The notes: a model not told the origin generated them from the letters alone. Positions 1 through 10,244 are shown, counted from the stretch's first letter. The stretch is 25,704 nucleotides of DNA from Rhizophagus sp. LPA8_4_AMF (GCA_021464525.1 JADRCO010000844.1:1-25704), one strand, 5' to 3'. Made by a program: numbers and translations.

Positions 1-232
1 TGGAGGACAATAATGTCCTTGGTAGCTTGAGGACCACCAAAGTCCCTTGATCAATGGAGGACAATAATGTCCTTGGTAACTTGAGGACCACCAAAGTCCC
101 TCAATCCATGGAGGACAATAATGTCCTTTATATTGAGGACTATCGTGGTCCATGGTCCTTAATGTGAGGATGATAATGTCCTTAATAGCGGGGTCCAGTA
201 TGGTCCAACATTACGAGGACAATAATGTCCTC
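1..232. repeat. 54-bp tandem repeat with internal dyads
   Basis: Two nearly perfect 54-bp units (1-54 and 55-108) are followed by a third start at 109 and by degenerate copies to about 232. Each unit contains the dyad AGGACAATAATGTCCT (6-bp arms, ATAA loop) and a second weaker dyad, GAGGACCACCAAAGTCCCT. The AGGACA-ATAA-TGTCCT hairpin recurs near 112 and 215, and as a variant with GAGGATG near 166. The array is cut by the left edge, so its full size is unknown. No coding potential was seen. Confidence 0.85.
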
Positions 233-276
233 ACTTTTGGACCAATCAGATCTCGTGGGCTACATTTGCCCATGGG

Positions 277-324
277 TAGTTTATAAGCTAGGATCTGGTG
301 CACGAACTCCCAGCTTATAAACTA
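277..324. repeat. Perfect 13-bp inverted repeat (hairpin)
   Basis: TAGTTTATAAGCT at 277-289 is exactly complementary to AGCTTATAAACTA at 312-324, with a 22-nt loop between them. It lies just right of the 54-bp repeat array and may be part of the same repetitive element. No tRNA-like arms or terminator context were recognised. Confidence 0.7.
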
Positions 325-880
325 TGTCGATCATTTGGCTGGGGTGAATCATTAATTGGATCCGCCTATAATTGGAAGTATAAGTGAAGATCAATGAAAT
401 CAAATCAGTAGTTACTATTTTATAATCGTGTAAATATTTATCTCGTGTACGTTTTTTAATGAAAAAATAATCCATTACAAAATACAAGAAAAAATGTATC
501 TGTGTATATTCTTTGTTTTATAAATATATTCTGAACTTCTTTAACAACTGATTGGTTATGTTAGATAGCAAAAGAATTTAAGCAATTTATAATGATTTTG
601 CATTGTGGTAATTATCAATTATTAATTCATGAGCCGTCTCCGAACCAGTGAAACTACTAATACATTCTAGGGAATTGTTTTTGCAAATTAATTAACCCTT
701 AAATGGCTTTTGAGCTAATTTGCCCAGAATTTTTTTTTTAAAAAATGTCATGGAATTATAAACTTACGTCATCATATATTAGTTTCACAAGTTTGATTGA
801 CATATACTTGCCATTTAAGGTTACGATGTTATACAAATTGGCAACTAGAAAATTTGTATTACAACCACCGGCTGAAAGAT
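325..880. other. Intergenic, no gene recognised
   Basis: AT-rich sequence. The short ORFs here are not supported by any motif. Nothing beyond simple A/T runs was seen. Confidence 0.5.
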
Positions 881-1000
881 AGTGTAACCCAGTATTGGCA
901 TTTGGCCGCGGCCAAAAACTTTTTTGGCCATTTTGGCCATGGCCAAACAGCCAAACGGCCAAACGGCCAAAATGGCCAAGGGCAAATGACTGTAACCAAT
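881..1000. repeat. GGCC-rich palindromic element
   Basis: An island of strikingly higher GC than its surroundings. It carries eight GGCC sites between 904 and 977, mostly within GGCCAAA or TTTGGCC units. GGCCATTTTGGCC (926-938) is the exact reverse complement of GGCCAAAATGGCC (965-977). The outer ends also partly match: a GTAACCCAGTATTGGCATTTGG-like left side against a right end reading GGTTACAGTCATTTGCCC in reverse complement. This suggests a small MITE of about 110 bp. No convincing target-site duplication was found. Confidence 0.55.
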
Positions 1001-1079
1001 TGCTTGTGAATTAAGGTTCGTCGTTAAAATGATAACCTGACGTTGGTTGACGGACTGTAATATAATCATGTAATGCGGT

Positions 1080-1546
1080 CAATTATTTGGATTAATTATT
1101 GCATCTAAAGAGATTATATATAAGATTGACAAAATTTTAATGTAATATTAATAAAATTAATAATAGGTTATTATAATAATCATGCTTTAAAGTACTAGAT
1201 GTTTTCTGAAGATGAAGCGGAACCTTAAATTGATTTATATCATACTCAGAAAATTTCATTTGTTAAACAGTAATTAAGAAAAATTTAAAATTTACAATAA
1301 ATTAGATATTAAAAATATCATTGATTCAATTAAATTATTAAAAAAAAATTTAATTATTATTTTATTAGATAGAAGGATTCATGTTTTATAAAAATCCGAA
1401 ACTGTGATATTATTTTAAATCTTTATTAATTGCATAAATCATATTAATACATAAATATATAATTAATGTTCCTAAATTTTATACCGTGGGTAACAAACAG
1501 TAGTCTTTATTTAAACCATGTAATTTAATAATGTAGTTGAATAATC
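1080..1546 (-). repeat. 3' flank of F-box gene 1, duplicated flank block
   Basis: Non-coding DNA downstream of gene 1. It matches the 3' flank of gene 3 (about 13200-13650) over long stretches, for example TGACAAAA-T-TTAATxTAATATTAATAAA and the GATATTAAAAATAT segment. Parts recur beside gene 4 from 19509. Within it TTTATT at 1506-1511 reads AATAAA on the gene strand, about 36 nt after the stop codon, and is a plausible poly(A) signal. Confidence 0.7.
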
Positions 1547-3040
1547 TTACACATTTATATTTTTAATTACTCCTTCACTTTTATATTTATCGATCAGTTT
1601 CATATATGAATTATCTTTTCGATAAAAATAAGTCTCCCCTAAATATATGGAAACTGCAGGTCGTCCTTTCCATTTTTCAAAGAATGTCTCAAAAGTTTTT
1701 AAAGAAAACTTAATGTCATAAGGAATTCCAATTTCTCTTAAATTGATTGATGCTTCCCTAATTAACACATTTGACAAATAATCTCCAAATTCTAATTCTT
1801 TTCCATTTTCATAATATGCTTCTTTAAAATATAATGATCGCAAATTTTGACATTTTTTAAGTAATTTTTCAAATTCAATAAAGTGATTCTCCAATAATGG
1901 AAATACAGGAATTGTTAAATATTCAATCAAAAAACAATTTTCACAAATTGTACGAATGAAATTAAGAGATTCATCATCATTAAAACTATCATTATTCAAG
2001 TGAAATTCATTGATCCGTAATTCTCTAAGATATAAGCTATTTTTTATTATGTAAGTAGCTTGATAAATATTTATCGAATCTATCTCTAGGATCTCAAGGT
2101 CACGATAAGTCACCATTTCCAATTTTTCATTAAAATCATTTTTATTTAAAAATGGAGGAGAATTAATTTCTAATATTTTTAAATTATGAAGTTCTAGTAG
2201 TGCATACTGTAGAAATGTATAATCATAAGCATTGTAAATATCATGCTCAATGAGATATTCATAATCAAACTGAAGGCTTATTTCAAAATGATTAAGAGTA
2301 TTTGCATGTTTTTTTAACAAGTTAAAAATTTCTGTATAAGGATCTTCCAATCGTTCCCAGTAATAATAATAATAATCTTCTTCAAATTCATCTACCCATT
2401 TAAAATATTTTAAATTTTTTTGAAATTCGATTAACTTAGTAGTTCCATGATTACTAGCTTTTAAGTTTTTATTAATGACGATGATTCTTTGTATTTGTTG
2501 ACATATATGTGCTAATCTGTAAAAGTATCTAGAATCAATCAATGTGTCACATGTTAATTCACAAAGTGATTCAAGACGGACCTTTGCTTCCGGAAGATAT
2601 ACTATCTCATAGGTACCACATAGTATATTTAAATACTTTATTTCTGGACATTTCTTTATCAATATACTGTAAGTTTCCTCTTGTAAAAGAAATTGATTAT
2701 ATTCTGATGATGGTCCAATGGAAATTATTTCATTTATTATTTCTATATTGATACTCTTACAGAAAGACAAATAATCATATGCAAGTGATTGACCTGAAAT
2801 TTTAATTCCTTGTTTTGTTAAGGAGTCTTTAATATCACCGGATAAATAAGTAGTAATAATGGAGTATAAAGACTTGTTTTTATGATAATTAATAGAATAG
2901 CACCAAGGATTCCTCCATAAAATTGGAACCACGGTTTCACACCAAATTCTATTAACCATTAAGCATGAAAAGAGGAATTTTGAATTATCCTGTAATTCCT
3001 CAAATATCAAGAAAAGAATATCTTTATTAAGTTTGGACAT
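1547..3040 (-). CDS. F-box / LRR-like protein, tandem copy 1
   Basis: A single 497-codon ORF. Residues 4-46 form an F-box: LNKDILFLIFEEL, then a hydrophobic helix with CLMVNRIWCE and the closing ILWRNPW. F-boxes bind Skp1 and dock the protein in an SCF (Skp1-Cullin-F-box) E3 ubiquitin ligase. The rest is an irregular LRR-like body with repeated xLxxLxI strands at about 131-140 (CPEIKYLNIL), 284-293 (LHNLKILEIN), 312-321, 335-344, 369-378, 397-406 and 431-440. This would be the substrate-binding part. The start is fixed by MSKLNKDI, identical in all four copies. The promoter dyad and TATA lie 65-117 bp upstream, and an AATAAA follows the stop. A run of five Tyr (223-227) comes from a trinucleotide repeat. 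The substrate is unknown. Confidence 0.93.
   Translation of the reverse strand: MSKLNKDILFLIFEELQDNSKFLFSCLMVNRIWCETVVPILWRNPWCYSINYHKNKSLYSIITTYLSGDIKDSLTKQGIKISGQSLAYDYLSFCKSINIEIINEIISIGPSSEYNQFLLQEETYSILIKKCPEIKYLNILCGTYEIVYLPEAKVRLESLCELTCDTLIDSRYFYRLAHICQQIQRIIVINKNLKASNHGTTKLIEFQKNLKYFKWVDEFEEDYYYYYWERLEDPYTEIFNLLKKHANTLNHFEISLQFDYEYLIEHDIYNAYDYTFLQYALLELHNLKILEINSPPFLNKNDFNEKLEMVTYRDLEILEIDSINIYQATYIIKNSLYLRELRINEFHLNNDSFNDDESLNFIRTICENCFLIEYLTIPVFPLLENHFIEFEKLLKKCQNLRSLYFKEAYYENGKELEFGDYLSNVLIREASINLREIGIPYDIKFSLKTFETFFEKWKGRPAVSIYLGETYFYRKDNSYMKLIDKYKSEGVIKNINV
2361..2376. repeat. Coding TAA/TAT trinucleotide repeat
   Basis: On the minus strand this reads as consecutive TAT codons ending in TAC, giving five tyrosines in F-box copy 1. 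The other three copies have only one to three aromatic residues at this loop, so replication slippage probably lengthened it. Confidence 0.7.
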
Positions 3041-3104
3041 TCTTTTTTCGAAAAAAAAAATAAAAAATAGTAGGATAAAATAAATAAATAAAACAATTAC
3101 ATGT

Positions 3105-3157
3105 TATATAAAACTCCGGTGTACGACCATAATGCTGATCGATAATGTTTCACCGGA
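3105..3157 (-). promoter_or_regulatory. Promoter module of F-box gene 1 (TATA + TCCGGTG dyad)
   Basis: On the gene strand a TCCGGTG half-site pairs with CACCGGA in inverted orientation across 29 bp (3115-3157). It is followed at once by a TATA box (TTTTATATA, 3105-3113) about 65 bp before the ATG. The same order and spacing appear upstream of copies 2 and 3. Conservation in otherwise drifting AT-rich DNA suggests a regulator-binding site. The regulator is not known. Confidence 0.7.
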
Positions 3158-4340
3158 ATATATATGGTATCCTTAAATAGCATAGGTACACAATCTAAAA
3201 TTGGTAGTTTAAATAGTGCATGTACTGTAGATCACGAAATTTTGATGAAAAATAATTCTATTTTCTTACTTAAATATTAAAAAGGTACAAAGTAATACAA
3301 AAGCAAATGAAATCTATAAGAATTAAGGCGATTTTTTTATTTTTAGAATCAAATCAAATTTATAACAGTTCTCATTTTAGATTTACCAAATTGAAGTCTT
3401 TTCCAACCAGCAATATTAATGACAATGAATTCAAGTTTAACGAATTTTCAGTAATTATCAAACTTTCAAAATCTTTAAAATGTTCGTTTTATGATGAAAG
3501 TGAAAGTATTTATTGAACTAATTAACAATAAGAATGTATGAACACATTATTGTTTAAAATTATCCAATATTTGTAAATTATGCTTTAATAATATTTCTTT
3601 GAATGATATCCTTCACTATTTTAATCATGCAAGTGGATACATAGTCCATACTATTTATTAACCTTAATACGTATTGCAAGTGGCTGAAAAACAAACATGT
3701 ACTATTTATGACAATGAGACGGAACATTACTTTCTTTTTCAGAAATATAGAGATTATATATGTTAATGTAGCAATTTCAATTTAAATTCTATAATTTAAA
3801 AGAAAGAATATATTTTTTTATAATTAGTACAGTAATACCATCACGCGATTGGATTTCTCTATAATACAGTGAGAATTATTATTAATTTTATTATTACTTT
3901 TCTAGACAATTAAAGAATTAGAATAAATCAAATGAAAGTTTCTATATAATGTTAAGACTTTTTTCAAAAGAAAAAGGTTTTTGTCTTCGTCCTGATATTG
4001 TAGGTGCAAATTTACAAATTAGAAATTAAGCTTGATTTTTAAAGTCATATTAATTAAATAAACGAATGCAATTTTTTATCCTTATCAGGTAAATTTCCTG
4101 AAATTTTTATTTTTTATTTTTTTTGTTATAAAGGAAAGAAGGAGTGGAGAGGGGTGATAGAAAAAAAGGTGAGATCAATACATAGTTCATTGCAATTATT
4201 CTTAGATCAGACGTCAGAATGTGATAGGATCGAAGTCGTAAAAAGAATAATCTATCAATGATAAACAATTATTGAATTAAATCTTTAATTTCTAATTTTC
4301 AGGAAATAAAAAATAAGTTCTTTATATTTTAGCACAAATA
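3158..4340. repeat. Upstream flank block of F-box gene 1
   Basis: Non-coding block with a recognisable second copy upstream of gene 3 (about 15990-16800). Its right part (from about 3775) has another copy at about 7640-8185. Shared anchors include TGTAGATCAC, AAAGCAAAT, AGAATCAAATC, the ACAGTAATACCA...CGCGAT segment and GTTCTTT-TATTTTAG. At 3583-3592 it holds the empty target CTTTAATAAT of the MITE present in copy 3. A 69-codon ORF here is not kept in the other copies and is not considered a gene. Confidence 0.65.
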
Positions 4341-5689
4341 TTTCAAACATAAAACACTAATTCAAATTTTTAATATCTCGTTCTGATTATCCTCTGTTCG
4401 TCACGATACCTGGGAAGTGAGTATAAGTATATTTGTATAAATAATGGGGAGCCTAATAAGCTGATCATTTACTGTATGTAAAATTGCGATATGGTATAAT
4501 TGAAACTCCTTTTTTACTAATGTAATACTTGTAATACTATCGTTATTTATATAGCTTTAATTGCATATAATGTAATTAATTTTGCTTTAGTTGTTCGTCT
4601 ATGATGATGTACTTTTCAATTGCTTTTTCAAGTAACAAATGAATGATGAATGATTATTTGTTTCGTAATTCGTAGTCACTTAATTGTGTAATTTAGCAAA
4701 AGATTATTTCCATAATTTAATCTATAGTGTTTATTTTACATTTGTTACACAAATAAAGAAACTTGATTCAAATAGAAATTTAAGCAAACTTATTCGTTAT
4801 TGATGTCAATGTAGGAACAAATTATGAACAAGAGGGATAGTTCAATTTACGAATTATAACTGCATGGTTATTATCTGGTAAAATTCTCTGTTTAACCAGT
4901 TTTTAACCGGTTGTTTTTTTTTGGCCGTTTCCAACCCATGGTTTGTTACCATGATCACTTGATCACTTGTGCCTTAAATGATATCTCCCACAGCGTAACC
5001 ATCAAAAAAAACTCGAGCATATAATTTTTGAACATGTGATTTTGTTATATACGGCACCAAGCTCTGATCTACTGCGTATTATTATAAGTTATTATTTAAG
5101 CTTTCTTTTCGCGTCTATACTGCTACCAAGAATATAAAATTGTTTTTAAAATGGAAATTAGGTTGTATTCTTTTATAATGGAATTTATTTTGAAAGATAC
5201 TTATTACAACAGATTTAAACCTTTTAAACATCATTTGAATTTACAATATTGGTATTAACTAAAACTTGCAGAAAATATGAAAACCTGCTGTACCAACCTG
5301 ATAACTTGGAATTGTTAATTAAGTGAAATACTTATTAATCTCTTAAAGATATATTATCCAACAACTAAGAATTATACTTACATCACCAAGTAAGCAACAA
5401 TATTAGTTCAGATAACAAATTTTCAACTAAGCTTTATTGACAATCTAATTAATGCTACCAGAAAAGCATATTCTTATAGAAGAACAAAACTAATTAACAA
5501 TATAGAGTGTGAAGAAATCATTTACTAGTACTGTACTAAATTATAAAAAATAACCTATATACAACATTTAGCATGAAAGGGGCATACTTATAACACTTGT
5601 TATTTACAGCAATTATTGAATAATTCTATTGGTGATCCGCCTATTATTAGACGTAAATCTGAATAATAATTTTACATGGGAATATCTAG
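4341..5689. other. Intergenic, no gene recognised
   Basis: AT-rich DNA with stop codons in all frames. No promoter, repeat boundary or RNA gene was recognised. Confidence 0.5.
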
Positions 5690-6642
5690 TGTTTTGGAGA
5701 GGTATACCAATTAAGCAGAATTCACGTGAATTCATGAAGACTACGATATAAAGCGGAATGGTTAGCGTTAGATATTAATCGGCCATATAGATTAAATATG
5801 ATGGATATAAATATTGATTGGACGTCTTCGTTAAAAATAATTATGAAAGAATTTAAAAGACGTTTCTTTTTTTGAATAATGATTATATGGGATGTAGTAT
5901 AAAAAACTTAGAACTTTTTACCAACGATGACCTTATTGAATCAACGTAACCCGGAACTTTATAGAAGTAGAAGTAGCAAATGTTGTCGATGTAACATGAC
6001 GATAGTAACGTGGACACATATATGGATTTGTAGAGTGAATGATACAACAATTTTACAATCATTAACGAAGCTTTTGAGCAGTTAAAGAAGACGTTGGATG
6101 ACGCAAATTCTAAAATACCATTTATTTATCACGCTAAATTATTGTATATTTTGAACGAAAGATCTTTTATGGTGTTCAATGGTAGAATTTTTCACGAAGC
6201 CATTAAAGGTATTATTAATTGTCGCGATATCAAGGATATATATAAAGTTTTTAGAGATGGAATCCAAGATTTTGTTCAAGATATCAAAGATTTATCGAAA
6301 AAATATATATGGATGAGTAGATGCAAAGATGTCAATGCTTGGGAACATAAACATGGTATTACGAAAAAAATGAAAAAAGCAAGTTGAATCAGGTGTTAAT
6401 ACTAATGATATTTGGTTTACTACTGAACTTAGTGATTTATGGAATTATAATAGTATTGTTACATTTAGAAGTCCTTAATATGCTACAATTTTTCTTTATT
6501 AAATTAATTGTAGGTATTAATTATATTTTATTTTTTGTTTTAAGATAGATACCTTATTGACGGAATGTATTATGTCTGCATTATGATAAATCATATTGTA
6601 TGATTATATAATACTAATAAAGTTTAACGTTAAAAAAAAAAA
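5690..6642 (+). mobile_element. Decayed 3' end of a LINE (non-LTR retrotransposon)
   Basis: Broken reading frames on the plus strand give the C-terminal zinc-knuckle region typical of LINE reverse transcriptases. From 5927 the frame reads NPELY, then KCCRCNMTIVTWTHIWIC, a C-x2-C-x9-H-x3-C pattern. After a frame change near 6050 it continues INEAFEQLKK and runs through the segment ending at 6387 (RIFHEAIKGII, IWMSRCKDVNAWEHKHGI). Another shift in an A-run near 6370 lets the frame continue (VESGVNTNDIWFTTELSDLW) to a stop at 6478. A 3' UTR with AATAAAG follows, then an A11 tail at 6632-6642. The reverse transcriptase core and endonuclease are absent, consistent with 5' truncation. Confidence 0.75.
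5927..6478 (+). pseudogene. LINE ORF2 C-terminal fragment (zinc-knuckle), frameshifted
   Basis: The coding remnant inside the LINE. It occupies three frames in succession: 5927-6085, about 6043-6387 and about 6370-6478. Each is interrupted by indels, and the main 6094-6387 stretch has no proper ATG in place (TTG at 6094). In intact elements this region follows the reverse transcriptase domain and its CCHC knuckle helps bind element RNA or target DNA. It cannot encode an active protein as it stands. Confidence 0.7.
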
Positions 6643-7639
6643 TAATAATTAGAAGATCAATGAAATCTAACCCGAAGAGGTAACAAGTGATCGATTAGTA
6701 TAAATCTTAATTCTGGTCGGGGACGCATAATGCCAGTAGATAGTTTTAAACTCTGGCTGTCATTATCTAAAAAAAAAAAGATCTTACAAATTATTTTGGT
6801 CAGTATTTGCTCGGGGTTGTCAATTTTTAATCAAATTATTGAAAAAACGTGACAATATAAATATTATAAATCAAAATTTTATTTTCGAAAAATCATATGA
6901 AATTTGTTATTCCTCTATAGATAAGTCTATTAATTTTTGGCCAAATTAACTTGAAACTTTTAGTAAAATAACTTTGACATAGGGTCTTTTTTATTCAAAT
7001 ATTTAATATAAAATTTTTAAATTTTACAGATGGTCTTTTAAAGTTGCCATTTGCCGATAAGTAATTTGAGAAAAAATTGCCTCATTTCTTCGTCTACTTA
7101 AAGTATCAGCAAGAAGTCTATAGATTTATATATAGTTTACTTTTAATATAAATTATAATGATTTTTTTTTTTTTAAAAAAAAAAAAAAAATAAAATTTTT
7201 AAAATAATTGAGTATTTTAGAAATTTGGATAATAACTTCCAAATCTGTAAAAATCATATAAATTTAAATTTTTCATTTTTTCATTTTTAACGTTAAATAA
7301 TTCTGTAACACAAAATTTTGAGAAATTCTCAGATTAGTCCTCTCAATAAAGTATATATTTTCAATATTTACAAGATGTTTATTTTTTAAAGTATTAAGTA
7401 AAAGAAAAGTTTTATTAATACTTCCCATTATATCTGCTAAATGTTAAGATTTCAAAAGTACTCATTATATCAAGGCCAGAGACATGAACATAATACCATT
7501 CTACGCGTCTTAACATTTTGATAGACTTTCTACCATCACTTGTGACAAATTAATGCGGTTTAACTTTCAAATAGAAGTTTGCCCGGTGACTTTGATGTTC
7601 CACTGTAAAGTAACATCCAAAGTCACTGTAGATATCTGC
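6643..7639. other. Intergenic, A/T tracts
   Basis: AT-rich, with A11 near 6770 and T/A runs near 7157-7190. A small inverted repeat lies at about 7586-7626: GTGACTTTGATGTT against AACATCCAAAGTCAC with one unpaired base. The 60-codon ORF at 7553 is not supported. No gene was recognised. Confidence 0.5.
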
Positions 7640-8185
7640 AATCCGATCAATTTAAAATTCTATCATTCAAAATGGAAGAATATATGTTTTTACAGTAATA
7701 CCAATACGCGATTAGATTTCTCCCCATCACAGTAAGAACTAATATTAGTTTTGCCATTAATTTTCTGGAAAATTAAAGGATTAGAATAAGTTATATGTAA
7801 GTTGACTATAATGTTAAGTCTTTTTATGAAAATAGTTTTACCTTCATCCCAATATCGGGGATGAAAATTAATCTTGGTTTTAATTTTAAAATAGATCGTC
7901 TCATATTATCATAATTAAAATATACAAATACAATTCTTCATAATTTAATATCAGGCAATTTTTCTGAAAAAAAAAATTGAGTACAATACATAGGCCATTT
8001 TTGTACTAATGCAATTATTCTTAAATCAAGATGATGTCAGCAGCAAATGCAGCAAATACGATAATATCAAAGGCGCAAAAAGAGTAACATATAATTTTCG
8101 ATAAATCATTGAAATATTATTTTTATTTTTATTTTTTTTTATTTCAGAATCGAAATACAAGTTCTTTGTATTTTAGAAACTGAAT
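7640..8185. repeat. Orphan copy of the F-box upstream block
   Basis: Matches 3775-4340 (upstream of gene 1) in the same orientation, from CAATTTAAA-TTCTAT through ACAGTAATACCA...CGCGATT to GTTCTTT-TATTTTAG. By the order seen for genes 1 and 3, an F-box gene should lie to its left. There is none, only AT-rich DNA and the LINE remnant. Confidence 0.65.
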
Positions 8186-8759
8186 TTTTATGATAACAAA
8201 GCTAAAATATTTTTTATGATCAAAAAAAACAAAAAAAAAAATCTCCAAAATGACCTACTATATTCTATATATATTAGAATATAAAGAAAAAGTCATAAGT
8301 GGCTTTTTGTCGACCTAATACAAGAGTTAATAAAGGGTAAAGGGTAAATTGTACAAACATTAAATATTATTGTTATGGATGAATCGAAATCATGTTACCC
8401 ACCAATAATGTCACGCAAATTTATTATATAGCTTTAAGATAGTTGTGTGGTTTAGTCTTATAGTTAATTTTACATAGTTTATTATATAATCGAAGGATTA
8501 GCTACAAATTGTTCTTTGGACGGATTTGATTAGGATTTGGTTTGGATTATTGGATGGGTATATTTTTGAACGCATGAAGCTGACATTAATTAATTATCAT
8601 TTATTTTTAAAAAAAAAAATACAAAATCGGTTCTTTGGATTCAATTTTTTTTTTATTTTATAATTTTTATAATTTTAATACATAGTTGATTTAACAATTG
8701 TAAACCTTATAAGTAGTCTTTTATTTAAAATGAGTAATTCAGTAATACAATTTAATTAT
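8186..8759. other. Intergenic and 3' flank of F-box gene 2
   Basis: Mostly unremarkable AT-rich DNA. Only the last 50-60 bp before the stop codon resemble the 3' flanks of the other copies. TTTATT at 8720-8725 reads AATAAA on the gene strand, about 35 nt after the stop codon of gene 2. Confidence 0.6.
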
Positions 8760-10244
8760 CTATACGTTTATATCTTTGATTACTTTTTCAATTTTATATT
8801 TATCGATCAGTTTCATATATGAATCATCTTTTCGATAAAAATAAAACTCATCTAAATGAATAGAAACTGCAGATCGTCCTTTCCACTTTTCAAAGAATGT
8901 CTCCAAAGTTTTTAAAGAAAATCTAATGCCATGAGGGATTTTTATTTTCCATAGATTTGTTGATACTTCTTTAATTAACGCATTTGATAAATAATCCCCA
9001 AACTCAAACTCATTCCCTTCATCATTATATGATGTAGATTTGAAATACAATGATCGCAAATTTTGACATTTTTTAAGTAATTTTTCAAATTCAATAAAAT
9101 GATTTTCCGATAATGGAAACATAGGAATTGTTAAACCTTCAATTAAAAAACAATTTTCACAAATTGTACGAATAAAATTAAATGAGTCATCATAAAAACT
9201 ATCATAATTCCAGTGAAAATCATTGATACATAATTCTCTAAGATATAAGCTATTTTTAATTATATAAGTAACTTGGTAAATATCTATAAAATCTATCTCT
9301 AGGATCTCAAGATCACGATAAGCCACCATTTCCAATTTTTTATTAAAATCATCTTTATTTAGAAATATAGGAGAATCAATTTCTAATATTTTTAAATTAT
9401 GAAGTTCTAGAAGTGCATATTGTAGAAATGTATAATCACAATCATTATAAATATCATAAAAATCGGTGGGAAAACCATAATCAAACTGAAGGCTTATATC
9501 AATATGATTAAGAGTATTTGAATGTTTTTTTAATACGTTAAAAATTTCTGTATAAGGATCTTCTAATATCTCCCAATAATATTCTTCTTCAAATTTATCT
9601 ACCCATTTAAAATATTTTAAATTTTTTTGAAATTCGATTAACTTAGTAATTCCATGATTAGCTTTTACTAAGTTTTTATTAATAATGATTATTCTTTGTA
9701 TTTGTTGACATATATGTGCTAATCTGTAAAAGTACCTAGAATCAATCGATGTGTCACTTGTTAATTCACAAAGTGATTCAAGACGGACCTTTGCTTCCGG
9801 ATGATGTACTATCTCATAGGTACCACACATGTTCAAGTACTTTATTTCTGGACATTTCTTTATCAAGAAACTATAAACTTCCTCTTGTAAAAGAAATCGA
9901 TTATATTCTAATGATGATCCAATGGAAATTACATCATCTATAATTTTTATATCGATACTCCTACAGAAAGACAAATAATCAAATGCAAGTGATTGATCTG
10001 AAATTTGAATTCCTTTCTTTTTTAAAAATTCTTTAATATCATTGGAAAAATAAGAAGTAATAATAGAATATAAAAAATTTTTTTTACTATAATTAATAGA
10101 ATAGCACCAAGGATTCCTCCATAAAATTGGAATCACGGTTTCACACCAAATTCTATTAACCATTAGACATGAAAAGAGGAATTTTGGATTATTTCGTAAT
10201 TCTTCAAATATCAAGAAAAGAATATCTTTATTAAGTTTGGACAT
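8760..10244 (-). CDS. F-box / LRR-like protein, tandem copy 2
   Basis: A single 494-codon ORF, collinear with copy 1 and very similar along its length. The F-box is at residues 4-46, again ending ILWRNPW. The body has the same LRR-like strands (LHNLKILEID, YRDLEILEID, SLYLRELCIN, CQNLRSLYFK). It differs from copy 1 mainly in length and content at the acidic/aromatic loops: after YFKWVDKFEE, around FPTDFYDIYNDCDY, and around WNYDSFYDD. The expected role is SCF substrate receptor, target unknown. The start is the shared MSKLNKDI. The CCGGTG-dyad promoter is intact about 90-140 bp upstream and an AATAAA follows the stop. No frameshift was seen, so it appears functional. Confidence 0.93.
   Translation of the reverse strand: MSKLNKDILFLIFEELRNNPKFLFSCLMVNRIWCETVIPILWRNPWCYSINYSKKNFLYSIITSYFSNDIKEFLKKKGIQISDQSLAFDYLSFCRSIDIKIIDDVISIGSSLEYNRFLLQEEVYSFLIKKCPEIKYLNMCGTYEIVHHPEAKVRLESLCELTSDTSIDSRYFYRLAHICQQIQRIIIINKNLVKANHGITKLIEFQKNLKYFKWVDKFEEEYYWEILEDPYTEIFNVLKKHSNTLNHIDISLQFDYGFPTDFYDIYNDCDYTFLQYALLELHNLKILEIDSPIFLNKDDFNKKLEMVAYRDLEILEIDFIDIYQVTYIIKNSLYLRELCINDFHWNYDSFYDDSFNFIRTICENCFLIEGLTIPMFPLSENHFIEFEKLLKKCQNLRSLYFKSTSYNDEGNEFEFGDYLSNALIKEVSTNLWKIKIPHGIRFSLKTLETFFEKWKGRSAVSIHLDEFYFYRKDDSYMKLIDKYKIEKVIKDINV

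Noticed and set aside
3126-3140. CArG/MADS-like reading of the CCATTATGG core in the promoter module
   Set aside because: Only five A/T bases between CC and GG instead of six, and copy 1 reads GCATTATGG, so the MADS match is not supported.
3307-3516. 69-codon ORF upstream of F-box gene 1
   Set aside because: The matching flank of gene 3 does not keep the frame, so it is probably chance.
386-6668. 16-bp match GAAGATCAATGAAATC at 386 and 6653
   Set aside because: AT-rich and short enough to recur by chance in this window. It does not bracket an element with recognisable ends.
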